This document shows positions 61,301 through 64,000 of a stretch of DNA of 64,000 nt, one piece after another (position 1 is the stretch's first letter; the number at the start of each line of letters is the position of its first letter). The position numbers were made by a program, and so were the translations under genes. The notes beneath the pieces were generated by a model. The model saw only the letters and a list, made by a program, of their open reading frames with translations. It was not told where the DNA came from and did no database searches. The stretch is from Mycobacterium kyogaense (GTDB taxonomy: Bacteria > Actinomycetota > Actinomycetes > Mycobacteriales > Mycobacteriaceae), in NCBI RefSeq assembly GCF_003254575.1, contig NZ_QJUA01000006.1, positions 1 to 64,000 of the forward strand, read 5' to 3'.

Positions 61301-64000
61301 TTCGGCGGCCAGCACCGCCGGGAACGCGGGGAAGGCGACGCCGGTGCACAAGTCCATCAGCACCGGGTGCATCGGCTCGGTGCCGAGGTGTTCGGTCAGC
61401 TCTTCGCCGACGAGGATGTCGCCGATCGCCTCACCGTCCCCGAGCCACAACGACTTCAACGAACCCGACCAGTTCGGCCCCCATGCCAGCTCGAGATCGG
61501 CGAAGGTCTCGAACAGCTCCTGTGGCCGCATCCGTGTGAGCCGTTCCAGCGCATCTTCGACAGGGCCACTGTCCGGCTCGCCCTCGGATGTCGTCTCGTC
61601 CCGTCCGGCGACGACCGTGCCCTCGGCGTTGAGTGCCCACTCGGCACCCTGTTCGCCGTAGGCGCGGCTGTGCACCTGGAACGACCACTGACTCGAGTCG
61701 GCCGCCGGGTGCAACGTCAGCTGTACTTCGCGGGACGCCTTCTCCGGCAGGATGATCGGCTCGTAGAAGAAGACGTCGGTGGCGTGGGCCGGGGCTCCGA
61801 CGGCGGCGAGTGCCATCGCCGCGTAGGTCGCGCCGGGGACGACGACGGTGCCGTAGATGACATGGTCGGCCAGCCACGGCTGTGTCTTGACCGACAGCCT
61901 GCTCGTGTAGATCGTGTCCCCGGAGGCCAGCTCCTTGGCGGCGCCGAGGATGCCGGACCCCGCTGCGGTGGCCCCGCCGTCCATCGCGATGACGGCGGTC
62001 TTGGGCCAGAACCGTCGGCGCTGGAACGGGTAGGTGGGCAGTTCCAGTACGTGCCGCTCGCGACGGGCCACCGCCGCGAAGTCGGGTCGGTGGCCGGCGA
62101 TGTACACCCCCGCCAGCGCGTCGGCGATCTGCCGCTGGTCGCCGACACCCTTGCGCAGTGAGGCGATCGCGCGCGGCGCCGCAACGTGTTCGGGCCACAC
62201 CTGCACGGCCGCGCCGGTCAGCACCGGCTGGGGGCCGATCTCCATCAGGACCGAGCACCCCAGCCCGGCCACGGTGCGCACGCTCTCGGCGAACTGCACC
62301 GGCTGGCGGGAATGGCGGCGCCAGTATTCGGCGTCGAGCGTGGCGTGCCCGGTGAGCACGGCGCCGGTGCGATTGCACACCAGCGGCAGGGTCGGGCTGG
62401 CGAAGTCGAGTTGCGCCGCATAGGACTGGAAGTCGTCGAGGACCGGGTCGAGCAGCTCCGAGTGGAACGCGTGGCTGGTCTCCAGCCAGGTGCACCGGAT
62501 GCCGTCCTCGCTGAAGGTCGCGACGATCTGCTCCAGATCCTCGCCGGGCCCGGACAGCACGGTGTTGGGGCCGTTGTAGGCCGCCACCGACACCCGCGGA
62601 TACGCTCCGGCGGCCTGTTCGACCCGGCCGGCGTCGGCGAACACGGCCACCATCCGACCGCCCTCGGGCAGTTCGCCGAACAACTGGCCCCGCTCTGCCA
62701 TCAGCCGGGTACCGTCGGCGAGGCCGAACACCCCGGCCACGCACGCCGCCGCGTACTGCCCGACGCTGTGGCCGAGCACGACGTCGGGTTCGATGCCCCA
62801 CGATTGCCACAGCCGGGCCAGACCCATCTCGACAGCGAACAGCGCAGGCTGCGCGAACGAGGTGTGCCGCAGCCGTTTTCCGGCCTGGCCACCGGTCTCG
62901 CGGTCGGTGGCGAACAGCACCTCCAGCAGGGGTGTGGGCAGCAGGTCCTCGATCGCCGCGGCGCATTCGTCCACGGTCTCGGCGAACACCGGCTGGGTCT
63001 GGTACAGCTCGCGGGCCATGCCGGGGTACTGGCTGCCCTGGCCGGTGAACAGCCACGCCGTCGTCGGACGGTGGGTGTGCTCACCGCGAACGACGCCGGG
63101 CCGCAACCGGTTCGCCGCCAGGTCGGCCAGTCCGATGCGGGCATCGGCCGTCGACTCCACCACCAGTGCCGCGCGGTGCTCGAAGTGCGAGCGCCCGGTG
63201 CCGGCCGTGCGGCACACGTCGGCGATGTCGGCCTCCGGGTGCGCGGTCACCCATGCCTCGTAGCGCTGAGCCAGCGCCTCGAGGGCCTCGGGTGATCGCG
63301 CGGACAGCGGCAGCACACTCACGGTGGTGTCAGCTGATTCAGGGGCCGGGGCCGGCTCGGACACTTGAGGTGCCTCTTCGACGAGCACATGGGCGTTGGT
63401 CCCGGTGAAGCCGAACGAACTGACCCCGGCCCGGCGCGGCCGGCCGGTGGTCTGCCACGGCGTCGCGTCACCGAGAACCCGCACGGGCAGCGTGTCCCAC
63501 GGGATGTGCGGCGACGGGGTGTCGAAATGCAGGCTCTTGGGCAGCATCTCGTTCTGCAGGGACAACACGACCTTGATCAGACCTGCTGCGCCGGAGGCGG
63601 ATTCGGTGTGGCCGATGTTCGTCTTCACAGAGCCCATCAGCAGCGGCTCGGTGCGGGAGTCGCCATAGGCGGCCGCGGCGGCCTGTACCTCGATCGGGTC
63701 ACCCAGCGGGGTGCCGGTGCCGTGGGCTTCCAGGTAGTCGACGTCGCTGCCGGACAGCCCGGCACGTGCGAGCACCGATCCGATCAACCGTTGCTGCGCA
63801 CCGCCATTGGGCACGGTCAGGCCGCTGGACGCGCCGTCCTGGTTGACCCCGCTACCGGCGATGACGGCGGCGATCGGATCGCCGTCGCGCTGAGCGTCAC
63901 TGAGCCGCTTGAGCACCAGCACCCCGCAGCCTTCGCTGCGCACGTAGCCGTCGGCCGATGCGTCGAACGTCTTGCACCGGCCCACCGGTGAGAGCATCCG
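58358..64000 (-). CDS. Type I reducing polyketide synthase, N-terminally truncated by the window
   Basis: The visible part (about 1,880 residues) has KS (C-terminal half with EAHGTGT and NIGHTESASG), AT (GHSVGQ near 409, HAFH near 509), DH (HVIYGTVVVPG near 712), ER (about 1200-1500, IHAASGGVGLAAV), KR (LITGGLGAIG near 1517, LDD near 1605, YATAN near 1662) and ACP (LGTDSLMAIEL near 1816). HAFH in the acyltransferase predicts malonyl rather than methylmalonyl units. The full KR-DH-ER loop predicts saturated chains, as in Mas/Pks5-type enzymes. No thioesterase follows. The KS cysteine and N-terminus lie off the edge, so the start is unknown. Confidence 0.93.
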   Translation of the reverse strand, partial: RMLSPVGRCKTFDASADGYVRSEGCGVLVLKRLSDAQRDGDPIAAVIAGSGVNQDGASSGLTVPNGGAQQRLIGSVLARAGLSGSDVDYLEAHGTGTPLGDPIEVQAAAAAYGDSRTEPLLMGSVKTNIGHTESASGAAGLIKVVLSLQNEMLPKSLHFDTPSPHIPWDTLPVRVLGDATPWQTTGRPRRAGVSSFGFTGTNAHVLVEEAPQVSEPAPAPESADTTVSVLPLSARSPEALEALAQRYEAWVTAHPEADIADVCRTAGTGRSHFEHRAALVVESTADARIGLADLAANRLRPGVVRGEHTHRPTTAWLFTGQGSQYPGMARELYQTQPVFAETVDECAAAIEDLLPTPLLEVLFATDRETGGQAGKRLRHTSFAQPALFAVEMGLARLWQSWGIEPDVVLGHSVGQYAAACVAGVFGLADGTRLMAERGQLFGELPEGGRMVAVFADAGRVEQAAGAYPRVSVAAYNGPNTVLSGPGEDLEQIVATFSEDGIRCTWLETSHAFHSELLDPVLDDFQSYAAQLDFASPTLPLVCNRTGAVLTGHATLDAEYWRRHSRQPVQFAESVRTVAGLGCSVLMEIGPQPVLTGAAVQVWPEHVAAPRAIASLRKGVGDQRQIADALAGVYIAGHRPDFAAVARRERHVLELPTYPFQRRRFWPKTAVIAMDGGATAAGSGILGAAKELASGDTIYTSRLSVKTQPWLADHVIYGTVVVPGATYAAMALAAVGAPAHATDVFFYEPIILPEKASREVQLTLHPAADSSQWSFQVHSRAYGEQGAEWALNAEGTVVAGRDETTSEGEPDSGPVEDALERLTRMRPQELFETFADLELAWGPNWSGSLKSLWLGDGEAIGDILVGEELTEHLGTEPMHPVLMDLCTGVAFPAFPAVLAAEQGVSDLYLPLRYGQVSVQQPMPRRFYCRATWHQSALDSETQVFDLDFVDRDGNRLGGIREFTVKRAPREALLRGLGGDTGRLLYTVGWHEVPLPETETETEAVPPNGTWLIANFAELAALVPGAIAVDRATDTTPLGQVLTEAQQRGVGFSGVVWRAAGPQEGTPDVRLEREIAELLSAVHAVQGGEVKLPGGLWIATERAVACESGEPVDPVQAALWGFGRTAVNEEPALRPRLVDCDGSAEAVAVLARLVSAPVDEPEMAVRQGKLLASRLLPWSRSGHLSVPRASDYVLAPTERGAIDNLRLTETEVEPPADGYVQVRVEAAGLNFRDVLNVLGLYPGDPGPIGGDFAGTVTQIGDGVTGLTVGQRVYGSMQGAFASRFNVPGQFLAPIPDGISAVDAATIPAAALTVRLSFDWAQLKPGDKVLIHAASGGVGLAAVQMAQRCGAEVFATASTFKRDTLRRLGVKYVYDSRTTEFADHILADTGGAGVDVVLNSLTGEGFIDATLRATAQGGRFAEIAKRDIWSTEQMAAARPDIAYEIVALDTVMFSEPDRIRDLLTEVSDGLAQGEWTPLPAEIYPLTEARSAFRRMQQARHIGKIVVQMPAPLQPRSDRTYLITGGLGAIGLHTAAHLAQLGAGDLVLTSRRAPSTEAQQLIDDIVERHRCRVHVVTADVGDSDDVHRLLAHIRAELPPLGGVLHLAGVLDDALLSGLDLDRFRTTLAPKAFGASHLDRLTRDDDLEFFIVSSSVSSIFGSPGQANYATANAYLDGLVAQRRAAGLPATGINFGPWGRGGMASSEAASANISAQGLIPLEPSAALGALAEVVANGTGQATVIKANWARAAKVLGAARPPILDLVLPRDGGEVTGDSELLRQLQEIPVPARAGFVTEFLQREVQNFLRLAQPPAASSRFLDLGTDSLMAIELRNRLHSQFGGAFTINATAVFDYPTIGGLAEYLVGQLPDAEANAEPAADAEQSG

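Noticed and set aside
1..64000. tRNA, rRNA or riboswitch
   Set aside because: No cloverleaf, rRNA-like stretch or recognisable riboswitch core was noticed by eye; a covariance-model scan would be decisive.

Overview
The window is high-GC actinobacterial DNA from a mycobacterium, most likely a fast-growing Mycolicibacterium. The family content and gene order match the M. tuberculosis Rv0209 to Rv0244c stretch from memory: paired GTPase-like genes, pckA, fadD4, fadE3, MaoC, lipW, lipC, WS/DGAT, aldehyde dehydrogenase, methyltransferase, GT4 glycosyltransferase, DUF3068 protein, acyltransferase-3, aftD, DUF2613 protein, lpqI, TetR, htdX, fabG4, fadA2 and fadE5. Orthology was inferred from protein motifs and order, with no database search. 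No rRNA, tRNA, CRISPR array or transposase was seen.

Layout. 0-4.2 kb: two GTPase-like proteins and PEP carboxykinase. 4.2-10.3 kb: fatty-acid activation and oxidation genes with three regulators or oxidoreductases. 10.3-17.8 kb: a neutral-lipid block of three esterases, a wax-ester/triacylglycerol synthase, FadD12 and a PlsC-type acyltransferase, with a KstR-type operator in front of the acyltransferase operon. 17.8-24.2 kb: SDR, AraC/DinB regulator, RibD-like reductase, a FadE5 paralogue, a SnoaL-like gene bracketed by two palindromic repeats, and an aldehyde dehydrogenase with a second KstR-type box. 24.2-29.0 kb and 38.5-47.3 kb: envelope glycan genes (methyltransferase, glycosyltransferase, membrane proteins, DUF3068 protein, acyltransferase, AftD, LpqI).

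These two envelope segments are separated by a compact catabolic island at 29.1-38.2 kb: ferredoxin, two-domain extradiol dioxygenase, FAH-family hydrolase, CoA ligase, two flavoprotein hydroxylases, cytochrome P450 and a DoxX-like protein. Four of its seven plus-strand genes are joined by four-base start/stop overlaps. It looks like a complete ring-hydroxylation and meta-cleavage pathway for an unidentified aromatic or polycyclic substrate, and is the best candidate here for an undescribed system.

47.3-55.9 kb: TetR, HtdX, FabG4, FadA2 and FadE5, a short-chain beta-oxidation set, with a shared TTAC-N6-GTAA palindrome in the fabG4/fadA2 and fadE5 promoters. 55.9-64 kb: an amine-dehydrogenase-like enzyme, SDR, TspO and a reducing type I polyketide synthase that runs off the right edge.

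Recurring small-scale features are three copies of a roughly 61-bp palindromic repeat, at least twelve promoters whose -10 element lies 6-8 bases from the start codon (leaderless transcripts), several perfect palindromic operators, and two membrane-protein genes whose expected start codon is missing.
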